DNA from: Pseudomonas sp. BN417
GTDB lineage: Bacteria; Pseudomonadota; Gammaproteobacteria; Pseudomonadales; Pseudomonadaceae
Reading direction: 5' to 3'
DNA length: 53,751 nt
Assembly: GCF_029871205.1 (NCBI RefSeq)
Contig: NZ_SSOJ01000021.1
Location: 1-53,751 of the forward strand
This document shows positions 36,322 to 46,324 of the stretch, in pieces. Under the pieces are notes generated by a model that was not told the origin of the DNA, ran no database searches, and saw only the letters and a list, made by a program, of their open reading frames with translations. Within the stretch, counting starts at the first letter, position 1. Each line of letters begins with the position of its first letter. Made by a program: the position numbers and the translations under genes.

Positions 36322-37772
36322 ACAGGCGGAGCCGCAGCAACCTGCCAAGAGCGCTCCGCCAGGTTCCTGAAGGCAACCAGCGCCCGTTCACGGCTGGCGG
36401 AAAGGTCCACCAGCGGCGCGGGATAGCTATCCACACCGAAGAGCCCGCCGAGGCCGGCGGGGTTGTGGATATCTCGCTCGTCCAGGTGCTCCAGCTCCGG
36501 CAGCCAGCGGCGCAGGAATCGGCCGTCCGGATCGAAGCGTCGGGACTGGCTGATGGGGTTGAATATGCGGAAATAGGGCGCGGCGTCGGTACCGGTGGAG
36601 GCGCTCCACTGCCAGCCGCCATTGTTCGCCGCCAGGTCGCCGTCGATCAGGTGGCGCATGAACCAGCGTTCGCCCTCGCGCCAATCGATCAGCAGGTTCT
36701 TGGTCAGGAACATGGCCACCACCATGCGCAGGCGGTTGTGCATCCAACCGGTGGCCAGCAATTGGCGCATGGCTGCGTCGATTATCGGGATGCCGGTGCG
36801 GCCCTGCTGCCAGGCCGCCAGTTCGTCCGGGGCGTGGCGCCAGGCCAGGTTCTCGGTTTCCTGGCGGAAGGCGCGGTGGCGGGAGACCCGCGGGTAGCCC
36901 ACCAGGATGTGCTTGTAGAACTCGCGCCAGAGCAGCTCGTTGATCCAGCAGGCGGCACCGGGGTTGCCGCTGTCGAATTCCCCCTGGTTGCCCTGCAGGG
37001 CCGCGTGCAGGCACTGGCGGGGCGAGAGCACGCCGGCCGCGAGGTAGGGGGAGAGCTGGCTGGTGCCGGGCTGGGCGGGGAAGTCGCGGCGCTCTTCATA
37101 GCACCAGAGCTCTTCCAGGGCGAAGGTGTCCAGCCGGTCGCGGGCCGCATCCTCGCCCGCCGGCCAGAGCTGGCGCAGGCTGTCCGGCGGGGTGGGAAAC
37201 CCCTCCACCTTGGTGGGCGGGAAATCGCAGGCGATCCCCAGGTCGGCCTGGGGACGCGGGGCGGGAAGGCAACTCGGCAGGGCGCTGTGCAGGCGCTGGT
37301 AGCAAAGCTTGCGGAACTGGCTGTAGACCTGGAAATAGCCGCCCGACTGGGTAAGCAGGCTGCCGGGGCGGAAGAACAGCTGGTCGAGGTGGCTTTGCAG
37401 GTGGATGTCGTCCGCGGCCAGTGCGGCGGCCACCTGTTGGTCGCGTCGGCTTTCGTTGACGCCGTATTCCTCGTTGACCTGCACCGCGCCCAGGTCGAAC
37501 TCGTGGCACAGTCCCCGGACCAGCTGCGGTGCCTCTGCCCAGGTGTCGGCGTGGCGGACCAGCAGCGGCACATTCAGCCGGCGCAGGGACTTGGCTAGCT
37601 CGGCGAGGTTGCGCAACCAGAAGTCCACCTTGGCCGGGGCGTCGTCGTGGGCCCGCCACTGGCCGGGGCTGATGATGTACAGGGCGAGCGTGGGGCCGGC
37701 CAGAAGGGCGGCGTGCAGGGCGCTGTTGTCCAGCACCCGCAGGTCGGTGCGGAACCACATGAGCTGGCGCAT
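36309..37772 (-). CDS. phr: Deoxyribodipyrimidine photolyase
   Basis: 487 aa class I CPD photolyase using FAD and an antenna pigment to split UV dimers in blue light. The N-terminal Rossmann-like domain begins RQLMWFRTDLRVLDN. The C-terminal FAD domain has SQLSPYLAAGVLSPRQC, LLWREFYKHILVGYP and the TGIPIIDAAMRQL...NRLRMVVAMFLTKNLLIDW block with the Trp residues of the electron path. The start at 37772 gives MRQLMWFR; the gene follows the LitR-like regulator by 11 bp in one operon. The last residues are supplied by a repeat element. Confidence 0.95.
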   Translation of the reverse strand: MRQLMWFRTDLRVLDNSALHAALLAGPTLALYIISPGQWRAHDDAPAKVDFWLRNLAELAKSLRRLNVPLLVRHADTWAEAPQLVRGLCHEFDLGAVQVNEEYGVNESRRDQQVAAALAADDIHLQSHLDQLFFRPGSLLTQSGGYFQVYSQFRKLCYQRLHSALPSCLPAPRPQADLGIACDFPPTKVEGFPTPPDSLRQLWPAGEDAARDRLDTFALEELWCYEERRDFPAQPGTSQLSPYLAAGVLSPRQCLHAALQGNQGEFDSGNPGAACWINELLWREFYKHILVGYPRVSRHRAFRQETENLAWRHAPDELAAWQQGRTGIPIIDAAMRQLLATGWMHNRLRMVVAMFLTKNLLIDWREGERWFMRHLIDGDLAANNGGWQWSASTGTDAAPYFRIFNPISQSRRFDPDGRFLRRWLPELEHLDERDIHNPAGLGGLFGVDSYPAPLVDLSASRERALVAFRNLAERSWQVAAAPPVGLR

Positions 37773-37783
37773 GAGTCTTTCCT

Positions 37784-38713
37784 TTATCGGTTGTGCAGCA
37801 GGCCGAGGTCGAGCAGGGCCTGGAGTGCGTCCAGCGGGGTTTCGGCCAGCGTGGTGCCGGGCTCGACTCCGGTCTGGTGGATGGCCGCCGCAGGGCCACC
37901 CAGCAGGCAGGGGCATGGGTGGCCGTTGAGCAGCCTGGGCAACTGGTCCTGGCGCAGCGGCTGGCTGGAGTAGAGCAGCAGGGCGCGAGGCTGGATGCGC
38001 GCCACCGCCAGGCTCAGCTCGACCGCGGGCACCGACCAGTCGAGCACTTCCACCGAGCAATCGGCGCTGCTGACGAGCCAGGCGGTGAGCCAGAGGCCCG
38101 GCTCCATTGGCAGGTCGGAGCCGTTTACCAGCAGCAGCGGGGCTCCACCGCATTGCCGGTTGTTGTGGTAGATGCGTGCGCCCAGCTTGGTGCGCAGCCA
38201 GGAGTGGAGGAATACACGTTCGACCTGGCTGCCGAACTGGCCGCGCCAGCGCTGTTCCAGCTCATCCAGCAGGGGCTGCAGTAGCTGGCGGTAGAGGGTC
38301 AGGGGCGGGTAGAGCGCCATGGCGGCATTGAAGCGCTCGTCCAGCTGGCGCTCGGCCAGGTTGGCGATGGCCTGCATCAGGTAGCGGCGCTGCTCCTCCC
38401 AGGGTGAAGCCGGCGAGGCGTCCGCTGCAGTGGGTGTCTGGGGGGTGTTGAGCAAGCCCTTGACCTGGCCTACCGCAATGCCGCGTTCCATCCAGGTGAG
38501 GATCAGGCGGATGCGCGCCACGTCCTCTGCGCTGTAGAGGCGGTGCCCCGAGCCGGTACGCAGCGGCACAATCAGGCCGTAGCGGCGCTCCCAGGCGCGC
38601 AGCGTCACCGGGTTGACGCCGGTCTGCCGCGCAACTTCGCGAATCGGCAGCAGGCCCTTGGCGAGGGCGGCCTGGTAGTCGGTCTCCCGTGGGCTGTCGG
38701 AAGTCTTGTCCAT
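37784..38713 (-). CDS. LitR-like MerR-family regulator without B12 ligands
   Basis: 309 aa. An N-terminal MerR DNA-binding domain (IREVARQTGVNPVTLRAWERRYGL, residues about 23-46) is joined to a C-terminal domain shaped like the cobalamin-binding part of CarH/LitR. The AdoB12 contacts are missing: the Trp-x9-Glu-His element reads RWRGQFGSQVERVFLHSW with no EH pair, and DxHxxG is replaced by NGSDLPMEPG. This is the class II LitR form that in P. putida (PplR1) controls light-induced genes with a separate LOV photosensor. It probably binds the T(G/A)TACA-N12-TGTACA sites at 39401, 39452 and 40621. Operon with phr and the DUF1722 gene. Confidence 0.82.
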   Translation of the reverse strand: MDKTSDSPRETDYQAALAKGLLPIREVARQTGVNPVTLRAWERRYGLIVPLRTGSGHRLYSAEDVARIRLILTWMERGIAVGQVKGLLNTPQTPTAADASPASPWEEQRRYLMQAIANLAERQLDERFNAAMALYPPLTLYRQLLQPLLDELEQRWRGQFGSQVERVFLHSWLRTKLGARIYHNNRQCGGAPLLLVNGSDLPMEPGLWLTAWLVSSADCSVEVLDWSVPAVELSLAVARIQPRALLLYSSQPLRQDQLPRLLNGHPCPCLLGGPAAAIHQTGVEPGTTLAETPLDALQALLDLGLLHNR

Positions 38714-38715
38714 GG

Positions 38716-39378
38716 CTAGAGGACGTTGCGCAGGCTGAGTTCTTCCGGATGCGGCTGCAGATAGGCCTGCTGGGTGATGTAGCTGTCCGGGTGGCTGTTG
38801 AAGTGGTGCTTGAGCAGGGTGAGGGGTACCACCAGCGGAACCATTCCGGAACGGTACTGCTCGATCAGGCGCTGGATCTCGGCTTTCTCGTCCCGGTCCA
38901 GATGGCGCTTGAGATAACCGCAGAGGTGCTGCAGCACGTTGCTGTGGCTGCCGCGAGTGGCGCACTTCTTCAGGGCCGCCATCAGCGTCGAGAAGTAGCG
39001 CGGGCCGATCTCCTGCGGCGCATGGGCGCCGACGTTGCCGAGCAGGCGGCCGAGGGCCTTGTACTGCACCGGGTCGTTGGCCATCAGTTGATACTTGTAG
39101 CGGGAATGGAAGTCGATGATCGCCTTGTGGCTGAGGCCCTCGCGGCACAGCTCCTGCCATTGCGCGTAGGCGTAGACGCGGGTGAGGAGGTTCTCCCGCA
39201 GCTCCGGGTCGTTGAGGCGGCCGGCTTCTGCCAGCGGCAGGTCGGGGACGTAGTGCGCCAGGCTATGGCTGCACAAGCGTGACTCCTTGTGCCCTGCGTT
39301 GTAGCGCACAGGGGCGCCGAGCAGGCAGGCGCTGATACCCAGTTTGGGGCGCTGCGGCAGATCGAAGGGCATGGGCAT
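38716..39378 (-). CDS. DUF523/DUF1722 (YbgA-like) protein with short DUF523 part
   Basis: 220 aa. The N-terminal KLGISACLLGAPVRYNAGHK is the start of DUF523, and the C-terminal GRLNDPELRENLLTRVYAYAQWQ to LLKHHFNSHPDSYITQQAYL is DUF1722. Pseudomonad relatives of about 320 aa carry a complete DUF523 with CPE and SPSCG motifs between these; here about 95-100 residues are absent without any frame break. First gene of the light-stress operon, 2 bp before the regulator gene. Its promoter (39436-39463) overlaps two LitR-type sites. Function of the family is unknown, although it is often found with photolyase genes. Confidence 0.8.
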   Translation of the reverse strand: MPMPFDLPQRPKLGISACLLGAPVRYNAGHKESRLCSHSLAHYVPDLPLAEAGRLNDPELRENLLTRVYAYAQWQELCREGLSHKAIIDFHSRYKYQLMANDPVQYKALGRLLGNVGAHAPQEIGPRYFSTLMAALKKCATRGSHSNVLQHLCGYLKRHLDRDEKAEIQRLIEQYRSGMVPLVVPLTLLKHHFNSHPDSYITQQAYLQPHPEELSLRNVL

Positions 39379-39400
39379 GGAGCGCTACCTGGACATGACT

Positions 39401-39475
39401 TATACAGAGGCTTTTTCATGTACAGCTTTTCTGCAATCATAGGCAGCAAGTTGTACAAGTCAAATGACTTGTACA
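39401..39475 (-). promoter_or_regulatory. Promoter with two LitR-type operators
   Basis: Site 1 is TATACA-N12-TGTACA at 39401-39424. Site 2 is TGTACA-N12-TGTACA at 39452-39475 and is an 11-bp perfect palindrome. On the minus strand a promoter TTGACT (39463-39458), 16 bp, TATGAT (39441-39436) lies between: site 2 covers the -35 box and site 1 lies just past the likely start. The arrangement fits repression of the DUF1722-litR-phr operon by its own regulator. Confidence 0.75.
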
Positions 39476-39588
39476 GGCTTTGGACAGGAGGTGCAGCGAG
39501 CCAGCAGAGGGAGAAGTTCTTCAGCGTTGGACGGCCTCACGGCCGTCCATTTCGGTAGCAGCAACTTGTAGCGCGAGCCGCGGCGCGG

Positions 39589-40575
<987 letters not shown>

Positions 40576-40605
40576 CTACCTCGTTACCTATGGCTTACAG
40601 GCTAC

Positions 40606-40644
40606 GCTTTAGACAAGACCTGTACAATATTCAAGCTCTGTACA
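40606..40644. promoter_or_regulatory. LitR-type operator in the renalase/SDR divergent region
   Basis: TGTACA-N12-TGTACA lies at 40621-40644 and extends to a CCTGTACA...TGTACAGG palindrome. On the minus strand a weak promoter (TTGAAT at 40634-40629, 17 bp, TAAAGC at 40611-40606) overlaps it. It is 49 bp upstream of renalase and 127 bp upstream of the SDR-hemH pair, so it may control both directions. Confidence 0.65.
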
Positions 40645-40770
40645 GGTTGATCGGTTCCAATCGCGGTCTTCTGCAATTCTGACGGTGCGTGGCTCAATCC
40701 AGGGCACGTCCGAACGTCATAAACCAGACTAGGGCGATATCCGTACTTAGCGCCATGCGAGGAGGATGCC

Positions 40771-41679
40771 ATGCACATATTGCTGACCGGCGGTACTGGT
40801 CTGATAGGTCGCGCGCTCTGCCAGCGCTGGTTGGACGACGGTCACCAGCTCACCGTGCTCAGCCGCCGGCCGCAGAGTGTCGCCAGCCTGTGCGGGCGCA
40901 CGGTGCGTGGAATCAGCGGATTTTCCGACTACGGCGACGAGCCGCTGGACGCCATAGTCAACCTGGCCGGCGAACCTATCGCCGATCGGCCCTGGAGCAA
41001 CAAGCGCAAGGCACAGCTTTGGGGCAGCCGCATCACCCTTACCGAGCAGCTGCTGGAGTGGCTGGAAAAGCGCGAACAGAAGCCGCGGCTGCTGCTCAAC
41101 GGCTCGGCCGTGGGCTGGTACGGCGATGGCGGTGAACGCGAACTGACCGAGGGCTCGCCGCCGGTGACCGAGGACTTCGCCAGTCAGCTCTGCGTGGCCT
41201 GGGAGGAAACCGCGCAGCGTGCGGAAGCTTTTGGCACCCGTGTGGTGCTGGTGCGCACCGGGTTGGTGCTGGCGCGGGACGGTGGCTTCCTCAAGCGCCT
41301 GGTCCCGCCATTCAAGCTGGGGCTCGGCGGAGCGCTCGGCAATGGTCGGCAATGGATGTCCTGGGTGCACCTGGATGATCAAATCGCCCTGATGGATTTT
41401 CTCTTGCGGCGGGAAGACGCGCGCGGTCCCTATAATGCGTGCTCGCCGCAGCCAGTGCGCAACCGCGATTTCGCCCGCAGCCTCGGGCGCGCGCTGGGGC
41501 GGCCGGCCTTCATGCCGGCGCCGGCCTTCGTCCTGCGCCTGCTGCTGGGCGAGTTGGCCGGCCTGCTGTTGGGTGGCCAGCGAGCGGTGCCGGCGCGCCT
41601 GCAGGCGGCGGGATTCACCTTTGCATTCACCGATCTGGACACGGCGCTCGGCGACTTGCTGAAGCCTAAGGATGTTTGA
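40771..41679 (+). CDS. TIGR01777-family SDR epimerase-like protein
   Basis: 302 aa. The NAD(P)-binding start is [17 protein letters not shown], followed by [17 protein letters not shown], the hallmark of the YfcH/TIGR01777 family, and a C-terminal DUF1731-like segment ([21 protein letters not shown]). Substrate unknown. Its stop overlaps the hemH start (TGATG), so the two are co-expressed. In several pseudomonads it is part of the light-responsive gene set near phr, as I recall. Confidence 0.88.
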   Translation: MHILLTGGTGLIGRALCQRWLDDGHQLTVLSRRPQSVASLCGRTVRGISGFSDYGDEPLDAIVNLAGEPIADRPWSNKRKAQLWGSRITLTEQLLEWLEKREQKPRLLLNGSAVGWYGDGGERELTEGSPPVTEDFASQLCVAWEETAQRAEAFGTRVVLVRTGLVLARDGGFLKRLVPPFKLGLGGALGNGRQWMSWVHLDDQIALMDFLLRREDARGPYNACSPQPVRNRDFARSLGRALGRPAFMPAPAFVLRLLLGELAGLLLGGQRAVPARLQAAGFTFAFTDLDTALGDLLKPKDV

Positions 41680-42707
41680 TGACTGATCACGCGCTGCTGC
41701 TGGTCAACCTGGGATCCCCGGCTTCCACCAAGGTGGAGGATGTGCGGAGCTACCTCGACCAGTTCCTCATGGACCCTTATGTGGTCGACCTGCCCTGGCC
41801 GCTGCGGCGACTGCTGGTTTCGCTGATCCTGATCAAGCGGCCGGCGCAGTCGGCCCATGCCTATTCGTCCATCTGGTGGCCGGACGGCTCGCCGCTGATC
41901 GTCCTCAGCCGCCAACTGCAGGAGGCCATGGCGCCGCACTGGCCCCACGGGCCGGTGGATCTGGCGATGCGCTACGGCGAGCCGTCGATCGAAGGTGCCC
42001 TGCGCAAGCTCGCCGGGCAAGGCATCAAGCGCGTGACTCTGGCCCCGCTTTATCCTCAGTTCGCCGAGAGCACCACCACCACCGCCATCGAAGAAGCCCG
42101 CCGGGTGGTCCGCGAGCTGGGCCTGCAACTGCAGGTCTCAGTGCTCGAGCCGTTCTTCGCCGAACCCGATTACCTGGACGCCCTGGTGGCCAGCGCGAAG
42201 CCCTATCTGGAGCAGGACTTCGACCACCTGCTGCTGAGCTTCCACGGCCTGCCCGAGCGGCACATCCGCAAGCTGGTCAAGGGTATCGACCCGCAGCATG
42301 ACCTGCGCGCCAGGGATAGCAGCGGCGTCAGCGACGAGGTGTTGGCGGTCTGTTACCGCAGCCAGTGCCAGCGCACCGCAGAGGCCTTCGCCAAGCGCGC
42401 CGGGCTGCAGCCCGGGCGATGGTCGGTGTCCTTCCAGTCGCGCCTGGGCCGGGACAAATGGATCGAGCCCTATACCGAGACCCGTCTCGAGGAACTGGGC
42501 CGCCTGGGCGTCAAGAAGCTGCTGGTGATGTGCCCGGCCTTCGTCGCGGACTGCATCGAGACGCTGGAGGAAATCGGCCAGCGCGGCAGCGAGCAGTTCC
42601 AGGAGGCCGGTGGCCAGGAGCTGGTGTTGGTGCCCTGCCTGAACAGCCACCCGCAATGGGTCGCGAGCCTCGCGCGGTTGTGCGAGACGGCGGTGCGTCC
42701 GCTCTGA
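41679..42707 (+). CDS. hemH: Ferrochelatase
   Basis: 342 aa. Inserts Fe2+ into protoporphyrin IX, the last step of haem synthesis. [12 protein letters not shown] begins the protein, [16 protein letters not shown] is conserved, [13 protein letters not shown] holds the catalytic His, and [17 protein letters not shown] contains the conserved Glu. The ATG at 41679 overlaps the SDR stop; a TTG just before it is not needed. Loss of ferrochelatase causes light sensitivity in bacteria because protoporphyrin builds up, which makes its position after a LitR-type site notable. Confidence 0.95.
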   Translation: MTDHALLLVNLGSPASTKVEDVRSYLDQFLMDPYVVDLPWPLRRLLVSLILIKRPAQSAHAYSSIWWPDGSPLIVLSRQLQEAMAPHWPHGPVDLAMRYGEPSIEGALRKLAGQGIKRVTLAPLYPQFAESTTTTAIEEARRVVRELGLQLQVSVLEPFFAEPDYLDALVASAKPYLEQDFDHLLLSFHGLPERHIRKLVKGIDPQHDLRARDSSGVSDEVLAVCYRSQCQRTAEAFAKRAGLQPGRWSVSFQSRLGRDKWIEPYTETRLEELGRLGVKKLLVMCPAFVADCIETLEEIGQRGSEQFQEAGGQELVLVPCLNSHPQWVASLARLCETAVRPL

Positions 42708-42869
42708 AGCTGTCGGCCATATTTCGAATTACGACATCATCCGGAGGGCACGAGACGCATTCATGTCGCCTATATGTCGCGCTCTTCGGTATTCAGGCTG
42801 TCCATGGCCACCTAAGCTGGGTTCTCCTACCACCGTCGTGCGCCGCACCGCGGCGCCGAGGAGAGCCCA

Positions 42870-44234
42870 GTGCAGAACAAGAACAACGGCTACCCCTCGA
42901 GTCTGTATGCCTGGACCACAGTCGCCATCCTGATGCTGGCCTATGTGTTGTCCTTCATCGACAGGCAAATCCTCAACCTGCTGGTGGAGCCCATCCGCCG
43001 CGACCTTGCCATCAACGATACGCAGATGAGCCTGTTGATGGGCCTGTCCTTCGCGCTCTTCTACACCGTCTGCGGCATCCCCCTCGGGCGCCTGGCTGAC
43101 AGTCGCAGCCGGCGCGGCCTGATCGCAGTCGGTGTGCTGTTCTGGAGCGCCGCCACCGCGGCCTGCGGCATGGCCAGGCTGTACTGGCAGTTCCTGCTAT
43201 GCCGCATCGGTGTCGGCGTTGGCGAGGCGGCGCTGTCGCCGGCGGCCTTCTCGCTGATCGCTGACAGCTTCCCCAAGGAACGCCGCGCCACAGCCATCAG
43301 CGTCTACTCCATGGGCGTCTACCTGGGCTCCGGGCTGGCCTTCCTGCTCGGGGGGCTGGTGATCAAGTTCGCTTCGGCCCAAGGCGAAGTCACCCTGCCG
43401 CTGCTGGGCGAAGTGCGTCCGTGGCAGCTGATCTTCCTCGCCCTGGGCGCAGCCGGGGTGCTCTTCACCCTGCTCATGCTGGCGGTGCGCGAACCGCAGC
43501 GGCGCGGCGTCGGCGCCGGGGTCGTGGTGCCCCTGGCCGAAGTCGGGCGCTACCTGCGCAGCAACAGACGCACGGTGATCTGCCACAACTTCGGCTTTGC
43601 CGGCCTGGCCTTTGCCGGTTATGGCAGCGCCGCCTGGATTCCCACCTTCTACATCCGCACCTATGGCTGGGACGCCGGCCAGGTGGGCGTGGTCTACGGC
43701 AGCGTGGTGGCGGTGTTCGGCTGCCTGGGCATCGTCTTCGGCGGGCGCCTGGCGGACTGGATGGCCAAGCACGGGCGAAGCGATGCCAACATGCGCGTCG
43801 GCCTCTTCGCCGCCCTGGGCGCATTGCCGCTGGTGGTGCTCTTCCCGCTGCTGGACGATGCCTTCTGGGTCACGGTGCTGATGGCGCCCACGGTGTTCTG
43901 CCTGAGCATGCCCTTCGGCGTCGCGCCGGCGGCGATCCAGGAGATCATGCCCAACTCCATGCGCGGCCAGGCCTCGGCCATCTATCTCTTCGTCATCACC
44001 CTGATCGGCCTGGGCCTCGGGCCGACGGCGGTGGCGCTGTTCACGGACTACGTATTCGGCGACGACGCCGCGCTGCGCTACTCCCTGCTGATCGTCACCT
44101 CCCTCGCGGTGACCAGTTCGGTGGTGCTGTTGTGGATGGGGCTCAAGCCCTATCGGGAAAGCCTGAAGCGACTGCAGCAGTGGGGCGTGGAGGTACAGGA
44201 CGACGCCACGCTCCGCGATGCGCAGCCTTCGTAG
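42870..44234 (+). CDS. MFS transporter, Spinster-like
   Basis: 454 aa with about 12 membrane segments. Motif A appears as GIPLGRLADSRSRRGLIAVG between helices 2 and 3, preceded by SFIDRQILNLLVEPIRRDL, a pattern of the Spinster-like MFS group. It starts at GTG 42870 after GAGGAGAGCCC. The 162 bp upstream separates it from hemH. Substrate is not readable; such proteins export lipids, sugars or organic acids in different organisms. A hairpin repeat follows. Confidence 0.85.
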   Translation: MQNKNNGYPSSLYAWTTVAILMLAYVLSFIDRQILNLLVEPIRRDLAINDTQMSLLMGLSFALFYTVCGIPLGRLADSRSRRGLIAVGVLFWSAATAACGMARLYWQFLLCRIGVGVGEAALSPAAFSLIADSFPKERRATAISVYSMGVYLGSGLAFLLGGLVIKFASAQGEVTLPLLGEVRPWQLIFLALGAAGVLFTLLMLAVREPQRRGVGAGVVVPLAEVGRYLRSNRRTVICHNFGFAGLAFAGYGSAAWIPTFYIRTYGWDAGQVGVVYGSVVAVFGCLGIVFGGRLADWMAKHGRSDANMRVGLFAALGALPLVVLFPLLDDAFWVTVLMAPTVFCLSMPFGVAPAAIQEIMPNSMRGQASAIYLFVITLIGLGLGPTAVALFTDYVFGDDAALRYSLLIVTSLAVTSSVVLLWMGLKPYRESLKRLQQWGVEVQDDATLRDAQPS

Positions 44235-44312
44235 GTTGTGGCTGAGCAAAGCGAAGCCCAACGATTCCCGGAACTCCGCTGTTGGGTTTCGTCGAACTCA
44301 GCCCAACCTACG
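44230..44312. repeat. GTAGGTTG hairpin repeat
   Basis: CGTAGGTTGTGGCTGAG (44230-44246) and CTCAGCCCAACCTACG (44297-44312) pair; inside them GCGAAGCCCAAC (44251-44262) pairs with GTTGGGTTTCGT (44281-44292). The element overlaps the last codons of the MFS gene. A third partial copy (GTAGGGTTGAGCGAAGCGAA) lies at 44321-44340. Same family as 36291-36321. Confidence 0.75.
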
Positions 44313-44361
44313 GAAGCCTTGTAGGGTTGAGCGAAGCGAAAACCATCGACCGACAGCCATG

Positions 44362-44392
44362 AAAAAGCCCCGCAATCGCGGGGCTTCTCTTT
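44362..44392. terminator. Terminator between MFS gene and uraA
   Basis: AAGCCCCGC (44365-44373) and GCGGGGCTT (44378-44386) form a perfect stem with A and T tracts on the two sides, serving the convergent MFS and upp-uraA operons. Confidence 0.88.
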
Positions 44393-44404
44393 AATTGCAC
44401 CAGC

Positions 44405-45682
44405 TCAGATATGCGGCGCGTCGTCCGGACGGCTGTGCTTCCAGGTTTCATGGCCCGGCAGCAGCAGGTTGAGGGCGATGGCGACTATGGCGCAGAGGGC
44501 GATGCCCTTCAGGCCGAAGTCGTCCTGGCCGGTGCCGCTGCCCACCAGCATGCCGCCGATGCCGAACACCAGGGTCACCGAGACGATCACCAGGTTGCGT
44601 GCTTCGGCCAGGTCGATCTTGTGGCGGATCATGGTGTTCATGCCCACCGCGGCGATGGAGCCGAACAGCAGGCAGAGGATGCCGCCCATGACCGGCACCG
44701 GGATGCTCTGCAGGATGGCGCCGAACTTGCCGATGAAGGCCAGGCCGATGGCGAAGACCGCCGCCCAGGTCATGATCTTCGGGTTGTAGTTCTTGGTCAG
44801 CATCACCGCGCCGGTCACTTCGGCGTAGGTGGTGTTCGGCGGGCCACCGAACAGGCCGGCGGCCGAGGTGGCCAGGCCGTCGCCCAGCAGGGTGCGGTGC
44901 AGGCCGGGCTTCTTCAGGTAGTCACGACCGGTCACGCTGCCGACCGCGATCACCCCGCCGATGTGCTCGATGGCCGGCGCCAGCGCCACGGGCACGATGA
45001 ACAGGATGGCCTGCCAGTTGAATTCGGGAGCGACGAAGTTGGGCAGCTCGAGCCAGGGGGCGGCGGCGATCTTCGCGGTGTCCACCACGCCGAACCAGAA
45101 AGACAGGGCGAAGCCCACCAGCACGCCGGAGATGATTGGCACCAGGCGGAAGATGCCCTTGCCGAACACCGCGACGATCAGGGTAGTCAGCAGTGCCGGC
45201 ATGGAGATCCACATGGCGGTCGCGTAGGGGATCAGTTCGGTGCCGTCACCGGCCTTGCCCATGGCCATGTTGGCGGCGATGGGGGCCATGGCCAGGCCGA
45301 TGGAGATGATCACCGGGCCGATCACTACCGGCGGCAGCAGGCGGTCGATGAAGCCGGTGCCCTTGATCTTCACCGCCAGGCCCAGAAAGGTGTAGACGAA
45401 ACCGGCCGCCACCACGCCGCCCATGGTCGCGGCCAGGCCGAACTGGCCCTTGGCGAGGATGATCGGGGTGATGAAGGCGAAGCTGGAGGCCAGGAAAACC
45501 GGCACCTGGCGGCCGGTGACCAGTTGGAAGAGGAGGGTACCCATGCCTGCAGTGAAGAGCGCCACGTTGGGGTCCAACCCGGTGATCAACGGCATCAGCA
45601 CCAGGGCGCCGAAGGCCACGAAGAGCATCTGGGCGCCGGATATCACCTGGCGCCAGAGCGGGTCCTTGAAGTCGTCGCTCAT
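44405..45682 (-). CDS. uraA: Uracil permease
   Basis: 425 aa nucleobase:cation symporter (NCS2) with about 14 membrane spans. ALAPAIEHIGGVIAVGSVTGRDYL contains the substrate Glu and GGPPNTTYAEVTGAVMLTKNYNP the second conserved Glu site. It lies 3 bp after upp, an uptake-plus-salvage pair. The ATG at 45682 is chosen; a TTG one codon upstream is possible. Confidence 0.93.
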   Translation of the reverse strand: MSDDFKDPLWRQVISGAQMLFVAFGALVLMPLITGLDPNVALFTAGMGTLLFQLVTGRQVPVFLASSFAFITPIILAKGQFGLAATMGGVVAAGFVYTFLGLAVKIKGTGFIDRLLPPVVIGPVIISIGLAMAPIAANMAMGKAGDGTELIPYATAMWISMPALLTTLIVAVFGKGIFRLVPIISGVLVGFALSFWFGVVDTAKIAAAPWLELPNFVAPEFNWQAILFIVPVALAPAIEHIGGVIAVGSVTGRDYLKKPGLHRTLLGDGLATSAAGLFGGPPNTTYAEVTGAVMLTKNYNPKIMTWAAVFAIGLAFIGKFGAILQSIPVPVMGGILCLLFGSIAAVGMNTMIRHKIDLAEARNLVIVSVTLVFGIGGMLVGSGTGQDDFGLKGIALCAIVAIALNLLLPGHETWKHSRPDDAPHI

Positions 45683-45685
45683 CAA

Positions 45686-46324
45686 TCAGTTTTCCTTCTG
45701 CTTGGTGCCGAAGATCTTGTCGCCGGCATCGCCAAGGCCCGGAATGATGTAACCGTGTTCGTTGAGCTTCTGGTCGATGGACGCGGTGAAGATCATCACG
45801 TCCGGATGGGCGTTGTTGACCACCTTGATGCCCTCGGGCGCGGCCACCAGCACCATGGCGCGGATTTCCTTGCAGCCGGCGCGCTTGAGCAGGTCGATGG
45901 TGGCGACCATGGAACCGCCGGTGGCCAGCATCGGATCGATGATCAGCGCCAGGCGTTCGTCGATCTCCGGAGCCAGCTTCTCCAGGTAGGTGTGGGCTTC
46001 GAGGGTTTCTTCGTTGCGGGCGACACCCACGGCGCTGACTTTGGCGCCCGGGATCAGGCTGAGCACGCCGTCGAGCATGCCGATGCCGGCGCGCAGGATC
46101 GGCACCACGGTGATCTTCTTGCCGGCGATCTTCTCCACCTGCACGGTGCCGGCCCAGCCCTGGATCTCGTAGCTTTCCAGGGGCAGGTCGTTGGTCGCTT
46201 CGTAAGTCAGCAGGGCGCCGACTTCCTGTGCCAGTTCGCGGAAGTTCTTGGTGCTGATGTCGGCGCGGCGCATCAGGCCGAGCTTGTGGCGGATCAGCGG
46301 ATGGCGGATCTCACGGATGGGCAT
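45686..46324 (-). CDS. upp: Uracil phosphoribosyltransferase
   Basis: 212 aa. Converts uracil and PRPP to UMP. The PRPP loop is [28 protein letters not shown] and the C-terminal [16 protein letters not shown] are family motifs. First gene of upp-uraA. Promoter within 46325-46602, a 278-bp region shared with the divergent hpt; a poly-A/T stretch lies at 46350-46360. Confidence 0.95.
   Translation of the reverse strand: MPIREIRHPLIRHKLGLMRRADISTKNFRELAQEVGALLTYEATNDLPLESYEIQGWAGTVQVEKIAGKKITVVPILRAGIGMLDGVLSLIPGAKVSAVGVARNEETLEAHTYLEKLAPEIDERLALIIDPMLATGGSMVATIDLLKRAGCKEIRAMVLVAAPEGIKVVNNAHPDVMIFTASIDQKLNEHGYIIPGLGDAGDKIFGTKQKEN

Noticed and set aside
39401-39475. LexA (SOS) box controlling the photolyase operon
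   Set aside because: The sites are TGTACA-N12-TGTACA, not CTGT-N8-ACAG; spacing and core fit LitR/MerR operators instead.
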